A stretch of DNA of 64,000 nucleotides from Pachyseris speciosa (GCA_016490735.1 JAEMWC010000272.1:495001-559000); one strand, 5' to 3'; shown: positions 42,301 to 45,745, counted from the stretch's first letter. Program-made: numbers and translations. Notes: a model not told the origin generated them from the sequence alone.

Positions 42301-43887
42301 AACATCATCGTCATCATCACCACCACCACCATCATCACCACCACCAACATCATCACCATCACCACCACCATCAACATCATCATCATCATCATCACCACCA
42401 CCATCATCATCATCGTCATTTTGTGCATGCTGTCACATTTGATAGGATCAAAAACGAAGAAATTTCCATGAATACTATCATACGTGTGATTTCTGCTTGT
42501 TTGTTCCCAAAACAGGATGAGATCCATGGTTTACTCAAAAACTTGCAGCAAAGTACAAGATCTCTGCAACATTTTTGTGGTCACAGCAAGGTCAGTAGTT
42601 GATAAAAGCATTTCTAGCACTGGTTGGTCTAAGTTCTTTGCACTGTTGCATTTTTTCCCTCAGCACAGTGAACAGATTACGGTTTATTCGGTATAACGGA
42701 ACATACGTTTTATTAGAAAAGGTTTGGCGGGAAAATCTTGCGCGCCCCGCAAAGCCCGTGACGTGGCACCGGAAGTCAGTTTCAAGAGCTCGGCCCAGAC
42801 CATTCTGCAGCGCTAGCTAATCTCAGGGCACTTCAGCTAAAAGTATGCCGTTTTCAGAGCGTGTGTTCTTTTGGAGTCTTCTCGCACTCCTAAAGCAAAA
42901 TGAGAAGAACTAGCACAGCGCTAAAAGAACTCACCATGGGCTAAGCCCTTGGTATTTTTGTTGCATAAGCTTCATGTGTGCCTTGTTTCTGCTTACAACA
43001 TTTGCTTTTACTTCTCGTGATACCCAGGTTACTAAAGATCTGTCCCTCACCAATCATGTCCCTGCCGTCAAGAAGTGTTTGGAGACCTTTGTATTTAGAG
43101 TCAAGGTATTTTAACGTTTCCTCAGCACTTAACGATTACTGCACTAAGATAACGTTTTTTTTATCTTTCATATAAATTCATTCAAATAAAGGAACTGAAC
43201 GGTACTATTTTTGTAATGTTTTTTTATTATACTGTACAAGATTGTGCTGAAGTTCGAGTCTGTAGATGAACTCCTAAAATGTGGCGGACCATTCATCTCC
43301 AAGCAAGTCAGCAGTGCTTTTAAATTTTGGCATTAACTGTAAGTCAGTCCACCATGGTGTGGAAATAAGGCAAAAAAAATTGTTGGCATTTAATTCTATA
43401 AACAATTTTTTTGGGTTTACAGGCAATGTTGACATTAAACAAGTGTCACGAGGCATTTTGGCTCGGAAACTTGAAAAACAGGGATATACATGGCGAGGTG
43501 ATATCCTCACAACAGTCCACAGCAACATACGAGGCCAAAGGAGATGAGGACGAAGGTGAAGAAATGGAGGAAGATGACGACGACGAAGAGGTGCAAGCTG
43601 CTTGTTGAAAGCGTAACTGTCAAAACGGTTCATGAGAGAATATCGTAACTTCCATATTATTGCTGTGGAAAGTCCCCAACCCTAATCTCTAACCGAACTT
43701 CCACTTGTTTGTCAGTCAAAGAGATTTTCGACATTTTTAAGTCACAGCCATATTTGGATAGTCACGTGGCCTGATGTATTCATTTCTTGTTTCGTTTTGT
43801 TTTGTTCTTTCCCAGGGAGATGCTGATAAAGGCCACGAGGGGGAATCAAAAAACGGTGATGAAGGATCATACAGCGAAAGTTTCTGA
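303..43887 (+). CDS. FANCD2: FANCD2, Fanconi anemia group D2 protein (3' part of gene, 37 exons)
   Basis: FANCD2 forms a heterodimer with FANCI that clamps DNA at interstrand crosslinks and stalled forks in the nucleus and is monoubiquitinated by FANCL/UBE2T. Exons seen: 303-427, 1717-1804, 2260-2364, 2641-2738, 3750-3849, 4823-4999, 7686-7820, 8504-8635, 12726-12833, 13292-13341, 13806-13865, 13946-14027, 17664-17783, 18303-18379, 19531-19656, 21058-21161, 21521-21636, 22288-22396, 24568-24685, 25667-25703, 26210-26343, 26784-26865, 27192-27308, 27719-27847, 29114-29232, 29987-30100, 31063-31196, 31732-31831, 32654-32779, 33076-33175, 34271-34342, 41888-41926, 42028-42102, 42516-42590, 43028-43105, 43423-43590, 43816-43887. 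All introns are GT-AG, phases agree at every junction, and the chain reads about 1266 codons to a TGA. The order of conserved blocks follows human FANCD2 (1451 aa) from about residue 220 to its end. The first exons lie left of the window. The gene looks intact despite many intronic insertions. Confidence 0.95.
428..1716 (+). other. FANCD2 intron 1 of the window, no clear element
   Basis: AT-rich intronic sequence between the exons ending at 427 and starting at 1717. I see a short G-run at 1500-1512 and two copies of a TTCAAGGTTATTTTT phrase near 560-605, but no coding match and no recognisable mobile element. Confidence 0.6.
1838..2137 (-). mobile_element. tRNA-derived SINE, copy 1
   Basis: Read on the minus strand, the unit starts with a tRNA-like head: an A-box-like TGGTGAGAGCGCT and a B-box GGTTCGATTCC near 2074-2120. 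It continues through a body and ends with a tail of ATT-type triplets near 1838-1868. A second copy in the same orientation lies at 27330-27668 and shares the phrases TAGCCGAGCA, GCTCTACTAATTGAGGAGACT and GAATCGAACC. The tRNA-like head and microsatellite tail are typical of SINEs copied by LINE machinery. It sits in a FANCD2 intron. Confidence 0.75.
3891..4224 (+). repeat. 163-bp tandem duplication in FANCD2 intron 5
   Basis: The unit beginning TCACACTGTGATGAG at 3891 is repeated almost exactly at 4054, and its first bases occur a third time at 4217 before divergence. The period is 163 bp. The two copies differ by few substitutions, so the duplication looks recent. It begins about 41 bp downstream of the donor at 3849. 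Confidence 0.9.
4699..4738 (-). repeat. (TTG)n tract
   Basis: A short run of GTT triplets followed by TTATAAAATAAAG; it may be the tail of a retroposed fragment, but the body is not recognisable. Confidence 0.4.
5131..7345 (+). repeat. AAGATCTT-rich minisatellite, about 2.2 kb
   Basis: Dozens of degenerate copies of a roughly 30-33 bp unit combining CAAGATCTTGAATTTCAAG and ATCTTGTCATCTG. The unit is rich in the palindromes AAGATCTT and CTTGAATTTCAAG, so single strands can fold on themselves at each repeat. Copies vary by substitutions and small indels, indicating an old array. It occupies most of FANCD2 intron 6 and is interrupted once by an inserted sequence at about 6656-6794. Open frames within it are by-products of the period. 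Confidence 0.92.
6656..6794 (+). mobile_element. retroposed fragment inside the minisatellite
   Basis: A unique block starting GGAGCCTCGCTCTGTTGTG, containing a GT dinucleotide run (6702-6721) and ending AATTAAATAAATAAATAAA, interrupts the array. ATCTT occurs on both sides and could be a short target duplication. The A-rich tetranucleotide tail suggests the 3' end of a non-LTR retroposon. The family is not recognised. Confidence 0.5.
7536..7665 (+). repeat. dispersed repeat of the GTCAATTTACATT family, copy 1
   Basis: Contains GGGTTAGTTTCTAAAGAAAC and GGTCAATTTACATTAGCAAC with TTGATAAACCAAATTTTC. Related blocks occur at 32957-33056 and, with perfect long arms, at 45593-45745. The class is probably a non-autonomous DNA element. 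It ends about 20 bp before the exon at 7686. Confidence 0.6.
8706..8850 (-). mobile_element. retroposon fragment with (CAA)n end
   Basis: ACAACAACAACAACTACAACAACAG followed by CCACACTTTATTTCACCC. Similar CAA-repeat plus (C)TTTATTT junctions occur at 15032, 26530 and 31240, always in the same orientation, suggesting the A-rich-complement tail of one retroposon family on the minus strand. Confidence 0.45.
8945..11845 (+). repeat. YCATAG hexanucleotide array, about 2.9 kb
   Basis: Nearly uninterrupted hexamers CCATAG and TCATAG in irregular order, with a block of pure CCACAG (about 9582-9806), sporadic AAATAG, CCGTAG and CCATAA variants, and a final TCCTAG block (11767-11806). The array lies in FANCD2 intron 8. 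Rare variants recur in the same order about 810-816 bp apart (AAATAG at 10051 and 10861, CCATAA at 10135 and 10951), so parts were duplicated as long units. The minus strand has no stop for 968 codons merely because the hexamer contains none in that frame. Confidence 0.95.
12061..12302. mobile_element. MITE with GCGTTTCTCAAAAC ends
   Basis: Left end GCACGCGTTTCTCAAAACTT and right end (reverse complement) GGCGCGCGTTTCTCAAAACT enclose about 240 bp with subterminal CCGAGAAG/GGGCCCGAGAAG boxes. Terminal inverted repeats without a coding region indicate a non-autonomous DNA transposon. It lies between the hexamer array and exon 9 of FANCD2. Confidence 0.7.
12726..14027 (+). CDS. FANCD2: FANCD2 exons 9-12 (ubiquitination segment)
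   Basis: Four exons of 108, 50, 60 and 82 bp. They encode [18 protein letters not shown], the 50-bp ubiquitination exon, the block [13 protein letters not shown] (human YKLIGIIGAVTM), and an acidic linker with [10 protein letters not shown]. Phases are 0, 2, 2, 0 at the exon ends. A 300-bp MITE and a 24-bp-arm hairpin sit in the small introns between them without touching splice sites. The end of exon 12 and its donor are duplicated in decayed form at about 15176. Confidence 0.93.
12887..13206. mobile_element. CAGGGTT...AACCCTG MITE with CCTTGAAAA repeats
   Basis: Starts CAGGGTTTGCACGC and ends GAGTACGAACCCTG, with internal CTTGAAAAGTCCTTGAA phrases in both halves. CAGGG/CCCTG termini are common in hAT-type elements; an 8-bp target duplication is not clear. 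About 320 bp, no coding capacity, in the intron before the ubiquitination exon. Confidence 0.65.
13292..13341 (+). CDS. FANCD2: FANCD2 50-bp exon carrying the monoubiquitination lysine
   Basis: The exon reads [13 protein letters not shown] followed by NSA, nearly identical to the human stretch around K561, the single lysine monoubiquitinated by the Fanconi core complex. The lysine codon is AAA at 13316-13318. The acceptor is TCTTCACAG and the donor GTAAGA; the exon ends in phase 2 and is completed by the first base of the next exon (AA plus A, lysine), giving KYKRIGIIG. It is too short to appear as an open reading frame, so automatic gene calls may skip it. Confidence 0.92.
13561..13622. repeat. 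perfect 24-bp inverted repeat
   Basis: Arms TACCCTGTGAGCAGTTGGTT+TCTC at 13561-13584 and their exact complement at 13599-13622 surround a 14-base loop. The arms show no mismatch. It lies in the small FANCD2 intron between the exons at 13292 and 13806. Confidence 0.95.
14083..14662. mobile_element. MITE with AGCGTTTTC ends and internal palindrome
   Basis: Left end AGAGCGTTTTCAGTCACG and right end ATGACGTCACATGAAAACCCTCT are imperfect inverted repeats. Internally, GCCATCTTGGCGTCCC and its near complement GGGACACCAAGATAGCGGCC form a hairpin at 14268-14311. A partial relative begins at 24229 (AGAGCGTTTTCACATAACC with GGCCATGTTGGTGT). Confidence 0.6.
15176..15330 (+). repeat. decayed copy of the FANCD2 exon 12 end and following intron
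   Basis: TCTAATGATAAATGCACGCAG then GTGACAATTGTGTCCTATTA matches the end of exon 12, its donor and intron start (14006-14085), 1171 bp away. It then jumps to a match with 14665-14740 (TAGGTACTTACAGTTCATCT), offset 594 bp. About 577 bp of the original is missing between the two matched parts. Confidence 0.85.
15865..17110 (+). repeat. 701-bp tandem segmental duplication inside the hexamer array
   Basis: Irregular landmarks recur exactly 701 bp apart: TGATAGGACA at 15891 and 16592, GAGACAAAAA at 16191 and 16892, the GGCA(G/A)TTAGCATTTG box at 16281 and 16982. Because these are rare variants in an otherwise simple repeat, they show that a long block was copied as a unit. A shorter 170-bp repeat (16281 against 16451) lies at the junction. 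Confidence 0.9.
17112..17433 (+). mobile_element. retroposon family fragment (AATGG start), copy 1
   Basis: AATGGTAATGGTAATGG is followed by ATTTATATACCGCACATATC, GGTGAGATCGGACGTCAGC, CCACAGATTATTAGGA and TTATCGTCCTTATCCGAGAA. A related copy is at 49998-50290. No coding capacity; it interrupts the hexamer array, so it inserted after the array formed or was carried with it. Confidence 0.65.
17664..24685 (+). CDS. FANCD2: FANCD2 exons 13-19 (central helical domain)
   Basis: Seven exons of 120, 77, 126, 104, 116, 109 and 118 bp. Landmarks are [14 protein letters not shown] (human ASALYYDEFANLIQ), [51 protein letters not shown] and the lysine-rich [12 protein letters not shown] end, which aligns with the basic variable linker of vertebrate FANCD2. 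The acceptor of the exon at 21521 lies about 16 bp after the right edge of a MITE copy, and the donor at 22396 is followed 43 bp later by an ATT microsatellite and then an inverted Penelope-like element. Confidence 0.93.
17907..18068. mobile_element. short MITE with GTTCCAGATAAG ends
   Basis: GTTCCAGATAAG at the left and its exact complement CTTATCTGGAAC at the right enclose 160 bp ending in a C-run. A non-autonomous inverted-repeat element in FANCD2 intron 13. Confidence 0.7.
18392..18463. repeat. (ATT)n microsatellite
   Basis: About 23 ATT triplets directly after the donor region of the exon ending at 18379, followed by CAT triplets. It likely represents or extends the tail of the adjacent LINE fragment. 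Confidence 0.95.
18479..18850 (-). pseudogene. non-LTR retrotransposon (LINE) ORF2 C-terminal remnant
   Basis: On the minus strand, 18,850 toward 18,600 reads [20 protein letters not shown] then [17 protein letters not shown], a stop, [20 protein letters not shown] and SAYIL. The order W.K..VIP.VVG.LG...L...LQKTALLGTA is the C-terminal signature of CR1/L2-like LINE polyproteins as I know them. Two stops show it is dead. Its 3' side is followed by CAT and ATT triplets, a typical tail for such elements. Confidence 0.65.
20287..20424. mobile_element. foldback element, arms about 43 bp
   Basis: AACCATGGTCGCAGTTATGA continuing to CTACTAAAGCAG is mirrored by CTGCTTTAGTAG to ATAACTGCGACCATGGTT. Inside, AAAGAAAGCCT and AGGCTTTCTTT pair as well, so nearly the whole 138 bp folds into one hairpin. 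In FANCD2 intron 15. Confidence 0.9.
20517..20600. mobile_element. partial MITE, GGGCCCGTTTGTCGAAAG end
   Basis: GGGCCCGTTTGTCGAAAGTC and CTTAACGGGCCCGAAACC match the left end of the element at 24727. The right end is absent or lost under the next foldback. Confidence 0.55.
20667..20846. mobile_element. foldback element with about 70-bp arms
   Basis: The left arm GAATGTGGTTTAGC... CTGTACTCTTATCGACAACG, then ATATTCGTCATCACAG, is mirrored to the right with few mismatches, ending GCTAAACCACATTCGATT. The loop contains GACTCACGAGGCGCAGCCGA, itself near-palindromic. Directly abuts another MITE at 20848. Confidence 0.9.
20848..21000. mobile_element. 153-bp MITE with CTTTTTACCACAATT ends
   Basis: The 15-bp termini are perfect inverted repeats. 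The interior carries another copy-like phrase GCGTTGTCTAGACTCTTATCGG resembling the neighbouring foldback, so the two may derive from one parent element that lost part of itself. Confidence 0.75.
21283..21504 (+). mobile_element. AGAGCGGTTTTCAATTGAG MITE family, copy 1 (truncated)
   Basis: Starts GAGCGGTTTTCAATTGAGCG and shares CTCTGTGATTGGTTGG, ACTTGCACGCGCGCATTTTC and GTATTCTGATTGGCTCATTG with copies at 29245, 47875 and 60501. The right terminal repeat is reduced to GCTCTA about 16 bp before the FANCD2 acceptor at 21520. Confidence 0.85.
22440..22523. repeat. (ATT)n microsatellite
   Basis: About 28 uninterrupted ATT triplets between the FANCD2 exon ending at 22396 and the Penelope-like element, which begins immediately after. 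Confidence 0.97.
22740..23190 (-). pseudogene. GIY-YIG endonuclease end of a Penelope-like ORF
   Basis: The minus strand reads [20 protein letters not shown] followed by SFATRKK, then in another frame [10 protein letters not shown] and [20 protein letters not shown]. The YIGETGRS and R...EH..N...S.IA.H....H motifs are those of the GIY-YIG nuclease of Penelope-like retroelements. Upstream, [20 protein letters not shown] is the usual linker after the reverse transcriptase. A frameshift near 22950 splits the domain, so it is not functional as it stands. Confidence 0.8.
23395..23450 (+). ncRNA. hammerhead-like motif in the Penelope-like repeat
   Basis: GTTGAAGACCACAGTTCTAG, TGGTCGAAAGC resembles a hammerhead core: a CTGANGA-like box (here TTGAAGA), a stem II (CCAC/GTGG) and GAAA. 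The inverted copy is at 22577-22612 on the minus strand. Hammerheads are established in Penelope-like elements, but the first core base differs here and I did not find a convincing stem I, so activity is doubtful. Confidence 0.35.
23503..23536. repeat. (CAT)n microsatellite
   Basis: About eleven ATC/CAT triplets immediately right of the Penelope-like unit; together with the ATT run on the left, the element sits between two triplet repeats. Confidence 0.95.
23560..24560 (+). other. intron 18 remainder with CpG-rich patch
   Basis: No coding match. At 23934-24020 there is a patch with ACGCGTCGCG, AACGCGTCGCGCGC and GTTGCGCGCGACGC that can form imperfect hairpins. At 24229-24310 a partial relative of the AGCGTTTTC MITE begins. 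Confidence 0.5.
24727..24953. mobile_element. MITE with CCCGTTTCTCGAAAG ends
   Basis: Left end CCCGTTTCTCGAAAGTCCCG and GTAACTTAACGGGCC mirror the right end GGCCTGGTAACTACCGGGAG and CTTCGACACACGGGCC with several mismatches. About 227 bp. It starts about 40 bp after the donor at 24685. A partial relative is at 20517. Confidence 0.75.
25667..34342 (+). CDS. FANCD2: FANCD2 exons 20-31 (linker and C-terminal solenoid)
   Basis: Twelve exons beginning with a 37-bp microexon ([12 protein letters not shown]) and a strongly charged K/E/D-rich linker (26210-26343) that ends in [17 protein letters not shown] (human SHAFFRELDIEVFSIL). Then follow [90 protein letters not shown] and [11 protein letters not shown]. 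All match human FANCD2 order. The charged linker is low complexity, and the match is weakest there. Confidence 0.93.
26384..26530 (+). repeat. GAACGAACGCCGGAAAGAC minisatellite
   Basis: Four copies of a unit GAACGAACGCCGGAAAGACG + AACCAAC, of about 27-35 bp, differing by one or two GAAC tetramers, lie 40 bp after the FANCD2 exon ending at 26343. They run into CAA triplets and a retroposon fragment. Confidence 0.9.
26530..26640 (-). mobile_element. retroposon fragment with (CAA)n-ATCTTTATTT end
   Basis: AACAACAACAACAATCTTTA then TTTCACCTACATG. The junction is shared with 15032-15060 and 31236-31262. A minus-strand element whose tail is TTG triplets is the simplest reading. Confidence 0.5.
27330..27668 (-). 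mobile_element. tRNA-derived SINE, copy 2
   Basis: Minus strand: GTGCAGTGGTGAGAGTGCTC (A-box region), CCGGGTTCGATTCGCGG (B-box region), body, then a tail of TGG/ATG triplets at 27330-27396. It has the same orientation and internal phrases as copy 1 at 1838-2137. It begins about 20 bp after the donor at 27308. Confidence 0.8.
27885..28334. mobile_element. MITE with CAGTTAAACCTGTATTAA ends
   Basis: Left end TGCAGTTAAACCTGTATTAA and right end (complement) TACAGTCAAACCTGTGTTAA enclose repeated phrases CTGTATTAAGCGG and CCTCTATTAAGCGG. Ends and A/T-flanks resemble Tc1/mariner-type MITEs. In FANCD2 intron 24. Confidence 0.75.
28385..28480 (-). ncRNA. hammerhead-like fragment of a Penelope-like element
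   Basis: On the minus strand, GATTCTGATGATGACTTCC, then GTTGTTGAAATGTCAGTCAA and CCTTCTCAGGACTACA match the 3' end block at 33300-33385. CTGATGA and GAAA are the invariant hammerhead boxes. Stem I pairing is weak by eye and the copy is degraded. Confidence 0.4.
29245..29528 (-). mobile_element. AGAGCGCTTTTCAATTGAG MITE family, copy 2
   Basis: Complete, with termini AGAGCGCTTTTCAATTGAG and CTCAACTGAAAACCGCTCT. It is inverted relative to copies 1, 3 and 4. Its left end lies only 12 bp after the FANCD2 donor at 29232, leaving the 5' splice site intact. Confidence 0.9.
29529..31062 (+). other. FANCD2 introns 25 (rest) and 26, no clear element
   Basis: Apart from the exon at 29987-30100 I see no coding match. 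The pair ATAGCAAACATATTTTGCCATTTT (30363) and AAAATGGCAAAATATGTTTGCTAT (30512) forms an inverted repeat of about 24 bp enclosing 125 bp, which suggests another small MITE. Confidence 0.55.
30362..30536. mobile_element. small inverted-repeat element
   Basis: ATAGCAAACATATTTTGCCA at the left is mirrored by TGGCAAAATATGTTTGCTAT at the right, without mismatch in those 20 bases. The interior has no coding capacity. Target duplications are not evident. Confidence 0.7.
31236..31340 (-). mobile_element. retroposon fragment with (CAA)n end
   Basis: AACAATAACAACAACAATGT then TTATTTGTACTGTAAAG follows the same CAA-triplet/TTTATTTGTACT layout as 15032-15060. Confidence 0.45.
32306..32445 (+). repeat. 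dispersed repeat pair, copy 1
   Basis: Shares GAATACGGTTTACTCGG, TTGGCGGGAAATTGTGCGCG, AACCCGTGACGTAACAC and CTCGGCCCAGAC with 42664-42816. The class is unknown, but the presence of two diverged copies in one gene indicates a mobile family. Confidence 0.75.
32957..33056 (+). repeat. GTCAATTTACATT family, copy 2 (degenerate)
   Basis: GACCAATTTACCTTATCAAC, TTGATAAAACCAAATTTG and CACAGTTTCTTTAGA are related to 45654-45745. It ends about 20 bp before the FANCD2 exon at 33076. Confidence 0.55.
33300..33400 (-). ncRNA. hammerhead-like motif at the 3' end of a Penelope-like remnant
   Basis: Minus strand: CTGATGA (complement of 33370-33376), a possible stem II with GAC/GTC, GAAAC (33347-33351), and a GTC cleavage-type triplet after AAT. 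The hairpin GTCCTTCTCAGGAC follows. It lies just downstream of a Penelope-like coding remnant, the position where hammerheads occur in that group. One extra base after CTGATGA and weak stem I leave activity open. Confidence 0.45.
33560..33825 (-). pseudogene. Penelope-like ORF C-terminal remnant
   Basis: Minus strand reads [22 protein letters not shown], a stop, [38 protein letters not shown]. The IAEH...NH.IDW..AK and RI..E.W.........LNR motifs are the end of the GIY-YIG region of Penelope-like elements. The in-frame stop shows it is dead. It belongs to a different family from the one at 22.5-23.5 kb. Confidence 0.75.
33815..34130. mobile_element. CAGGGAA-rich repeat element
   Basis: Repeated CAGGGAA phrases (33832, 33853, 33893, 34073, 34085) with AGTCAGGGAATTTTAC and a GTGGTAACCCT end resemble dispersed MITE-like repeats. 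Boundaries are uncertain. Confidence 0.4.
34764..35158 (+). repeat. 5' LTR of the BEL/Pao element
   Basis: Starts TGTCGGTAAGC and ends AATTCTCCAAA. It matches the 3' LTR closely apart from a GAGA-run present only here (about 35010-35028) and a 54-bp duplication present only in the other. Few substitutions separate the LTRs, which suggests a fairly recent insertion. Confidence 0.92.
35161..35178 (+). promoter_or_regulatory. primer-binding site
   Basis: TGGCACCTCCGACGGGAC begins two bases after the left LTR. TGG at the start pairs with the CCA end of a tRNA. The primer tRNA species was not determined. Confidence 0.7.
35251..36735 (+). pseudogene. BEL/Pao gag and protease
   Basis: A 494-codon frame. 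Residues 1-150 are coiled-coil-like and charged; about 150-290 resemble the DUF1759 gag region ([16 protein letters not shown]). Three zinc knuckles follow: [28 protein letters not shown] and [13 protein letters not shown]. Near the end [10 protein letters not shown] is the aspartic protease active site. The frame stops soon afterwards, inside what should be the protease, and the reverse transcriptase continues in another frame. Confidence 0.9.
36917..38023 (+). pseudogene. BEL/Pao reverse transcriptase
   Basis: Contains [31 protein letters not shown] and the catalytic SLYVDDLL. This is the Pao/BEL type of reverse transcriptase. It is in a different frame from gag-protease and ends at a TAG (38021-38023) that interrupts a reading frame continuing downstream. 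Confidence 0.9.
38048..40447 (+). pseudogene. BEL/Pao RNase H and integrase
   Basis: It is in the same frame as the reverse transcriptase, beyond the TAG. It has [17 protein letters not shown] (RNase H/Pao peptidase-like region), [11 protein letters not shown], an H2C2 zinc-binding segment (H...H...CHGC), the integrase core with [14 protein letters not shown] and a later E, and a C-terminal [12 protein letters not shown] domain common in BEL integrases. 799 codons. Confidence 0.9.
40556..40576 (+). promoter_or_regulatory. polypurine tract
   Basis: GGAGAGAAACAGGGGGAGGG immediately precedes the 3' LTR start TGTCGG; it is the expected primer site for plus-strand synthesis. Confidence 0.85.
40577..41003 (+). 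repeat. 3' LTR of the BEL/Pao element, with internal duplication
   Basis: It has the same ends as the left LTR. A 54-bp unit starting AACGTGTTTGTTGTG occurs twice in tandem (40833-40886, 40887-40940); the left LTR has it once. Confidence 0.92.
41089..41334 (+). other. unrecognised open frame in the piggyBac-type element
   Basis: 81 codons ([20 protein letters not shown] to [10 protein letters not shown]) in the right remnant of the TTAA-flanked element. I do not recognise it; it does not show transposase motifs. It might be chance or a captured fragment. Confidence 0.2.
41888..43887 (+). CDS. FANCD2: FANCD2 exons 32-37 (C-terminus)
   Basis: Six exons after the retrotransposon-bearing intron: [43 protein letters not shown], the VPAVKKCLE block, [18 protein letters not shown] (human [18 protein letters not shown]) and an acidic tail. 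The second-last exon (43423-43590) ends GAAGAG before GTGCAAG, and the last (43816-43887) encodes [17 protein letters not shown] then SYSESF and TGA, like the acidic DSDESYDDSD end of human FANCD2. If the last intron is retained, the frame stops at 43609-43611 after VQAAC. Confidence 0.92.
42146..42418. repeat. (CAT/CAC)n compound microsatellite
   Basis: About 90 CAT, CAC and AAC triplets between FANCD2 exons 33 and 34. Open frames in it are repetitive artefacts. Confidence 0.95.
42664..42816 (+). repeat. dispersed repeat pair, copy 2
   Basis: It shares ATTACGGTTTATTCGG, TTTGGCGGGAAAATCTTGCG, GCCCGTGACGTGGCACCGGA and GCTCGGCCCAGACC with 32306-32445. Confidence 0.75.
43230..43300 (+). repeat. 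fragment of the 106-bp repeat family
   Basis: TACTGTACAAGATTGTGCTG, AGTCTGTAGATGAACTCCTA and GACCATTCAT follow the order of units at 61130 and 63200. It lies in the FANCD2 intron before the exon at 43423. Confidence 0.55.
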
Positions 43888-44199
43888 TTTCAAAATGGAG
43901 TTATCGTTTACTCAGATTTGCTATCAAACCAGAGACAGTTACCAGTGTTCGATTCGTTTTAAGAGAAGTCAGCCACCATTCTACGATAACTTACTCGACC
44001 ACGACGGCAACGCTGAGGAAAACGACTAGGGCTGCAACGATACATTGGTGTACCGCGATATTTCTTGTCACGATACGAGTATCGATATTTGAACTGCATA
44101 TCGAGGTACTGAGATACAATGAAATGCTCCACATTAGCAATGAAACATTGTTTTTATTAATGAGTCTTCACCCAAGTTCTTCATTGTAGCCATTGTATG

Positions 44200-44297
44200 T
44201 AATGGTAATAGGACTGAGTGGAGTCCAATTCGGTCTGTAATCATACGAGTGATAACAAAATCGGACGACCGTGCAGCGGGAGTCCGATTTGTTTATC

Positions 44298-44328
<31 letters not shown>

Positions 44329-44345
44329 ACGAAGTCTTATTACCA
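44200..44345. repeat. long inverted repeat (TCCAATTCGGTCTGTAATCA)
   Basis: GGTAATAGGACT... TCCAATTCGGTCTGTAATCA and its complement TGATTACAGACCGAATTGGA ... AGTCTTATTACC pair along about 60 bp with small mismatches and a short loop GACCGTGCAGCGGGA. Confidence 0.85.
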
Positions 44346-44347
44346 AT

Positions 44348-44509
44348 TAATCATAAAAATTACAATTTCCAAGAAAAGAAGAAGAGCCAAGTTATAAAAG
44401 GAAGGGAAATTTTGCATTAATAAGCTGAAGAAGGAAGGAAGCGTAAATTGTTTAATGTCGCTCTGAAATTGACTACAATCAAAATGCATGGTGATTGAAA
44501 CCAAGGTTG

Positions 44510-44542
<33 letters not shown>

Positions 44543-44708
44543 GATTGGTTGATTTAAAATACTACTTTGAATGTGATTGCTTATTGAGCTGTCCGATTAC
44601 AAACTGTCCAATAAAAAACTGTCCGATCACAACTTGGCAAGTGAATTAGTGGAAAATAGGAGTTCTTTAAACCAATCACAATCGAGGAAATTTTAATTTT
44701 TATGATTA
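44348..44708. mobile_element. MITE with AATCATAAAAATTA ends
   Basis: TTAATCATAAAAATTACAAT at the left mirrors TTTTAATTTTTATGATTAAG at the right. The inside has three GTGATTGGTTGATTTAAA phrases and two AACTGTCCGAT phrases. Confidence 0.65.
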
Positions 44709-45592
44709 AGCGATTTATTAAACAAACGGAGAAGCAAAATCCATCGTTCTTGCCTCGCATCCGCGTGTCACGTATTATTCAAGATGGCGGACAAACGAAG
44801 TGGTTCCAGGATTAGTTGGTCACTTGTCACATGCCATAGCGTATCGTATCGTGTACTGTATCGTTTCACTTGTATCGAGATACGTTTCGCGAGAAAATGG
44901 ATCGTTGCAGCCTTTAAAAAGACACTTGGAAATAACGCTCGCGTTATTCGATCCTGTTTGTACTTGTTCAAACCGGTTCAACCTGTTTAGTGCCCAGATT
45001 TTGCGCAGTTGCCACCCATGTGTTGAGATTTTCTCGAAAAAAAATCTTCGATTACCTGCAATTCGTTATTGCGAAGTTATTTGGAAAACTTAAAAGTTGA
45101 GGGCACACTATGTTGCGTTACGAATTTCGTTAAAAATGGATCCCGTTTACTGGAAGCCCGTTTGTTAATTCTTAGGAATTATTTTGAGACCCTTTAAACT
45201 CTTCACAATAGCCCACTTTGGAAAAGACTGCGACTGAGTGACCGCGCAAGCGATTGTAGGATTGTTTGCGCGGATGCGTATTGCGAAGAAACAATTGCTT
45301 CCTTCAAACAATCCCAGAATCCCTTACGCGGCATTCTTGTTCCCTGTCTTCTAAAGTGAGGTATTGCTCCGCAAGGGCTTGGCTTTCGAATCCCTTTCTT
45401 GTGTCAGTTGGCCATTATCTCACTTCCATAAATTGCCAAAATTAGGCTCCACAGAATTCGGAGAGGTTGGTAAATGAGGTTCTTGAAAAAAATGGCTCGC
45501 TATATTGGACAGAACGCAGTTTTATCACAAAGTTTTGCCACGCAAAGGTACTCCACTGTGAAATGTAATTTTATTGAAGTCCATTATAAAAT

Positions 45593-45745
45593 ACGAAAAA
45601 TTGGTTTATCAACAAAGTTGATAATGTAAATTGACAAAATCCCCTTTACGGTGGTCAATTTACATTATCAACTTTGTTGGTAAACCAATTTTTCGTGCTT
45701 CACTCCTCCACCATGTAGCACCACAGTTTCTTTAGAAACTAACCC
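45593..45745. mobile_element. foldback element, GTCAATTTACATT family copy 3
   Basis: Arms of 43 bp (45593-45635 and 45654-45696), nearly perfect, with ACGAAAAATTGGTTTATCAA and its mirror. A trailing CACAGTTTCTTTAGAAACTA is shared with 7536-7580 and 33025. The most intact member of the family. Confidence 0.85.

Larger units (their letters stand above)
44029..44925. mobile_element. hAT-like non-autonomous element with nested MITEs
   Basis: AGGGCTGCAACGATACATTG at the left and GGATCGTTGCAGCCTTTA at the right are inverted ends. Both subterminal regions contain ATCGATAC/GTATCGAGATACG phrases. Flanks AAAACGAC and AAAAGACA are similar but not identical. The interior contains the inverted repeats at 44200-44345 and 44348-44708. 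It begins about 140 bp after the FANCD2 stop codon, perhaps within its 3' UTR. Confidence 0.65.

Noticed and set aside
42130..42527. Met/Val-rich and Ile/Thr-rich frames
   Set aside because: CAT/CAC triplet repeat between two exons; not coding.
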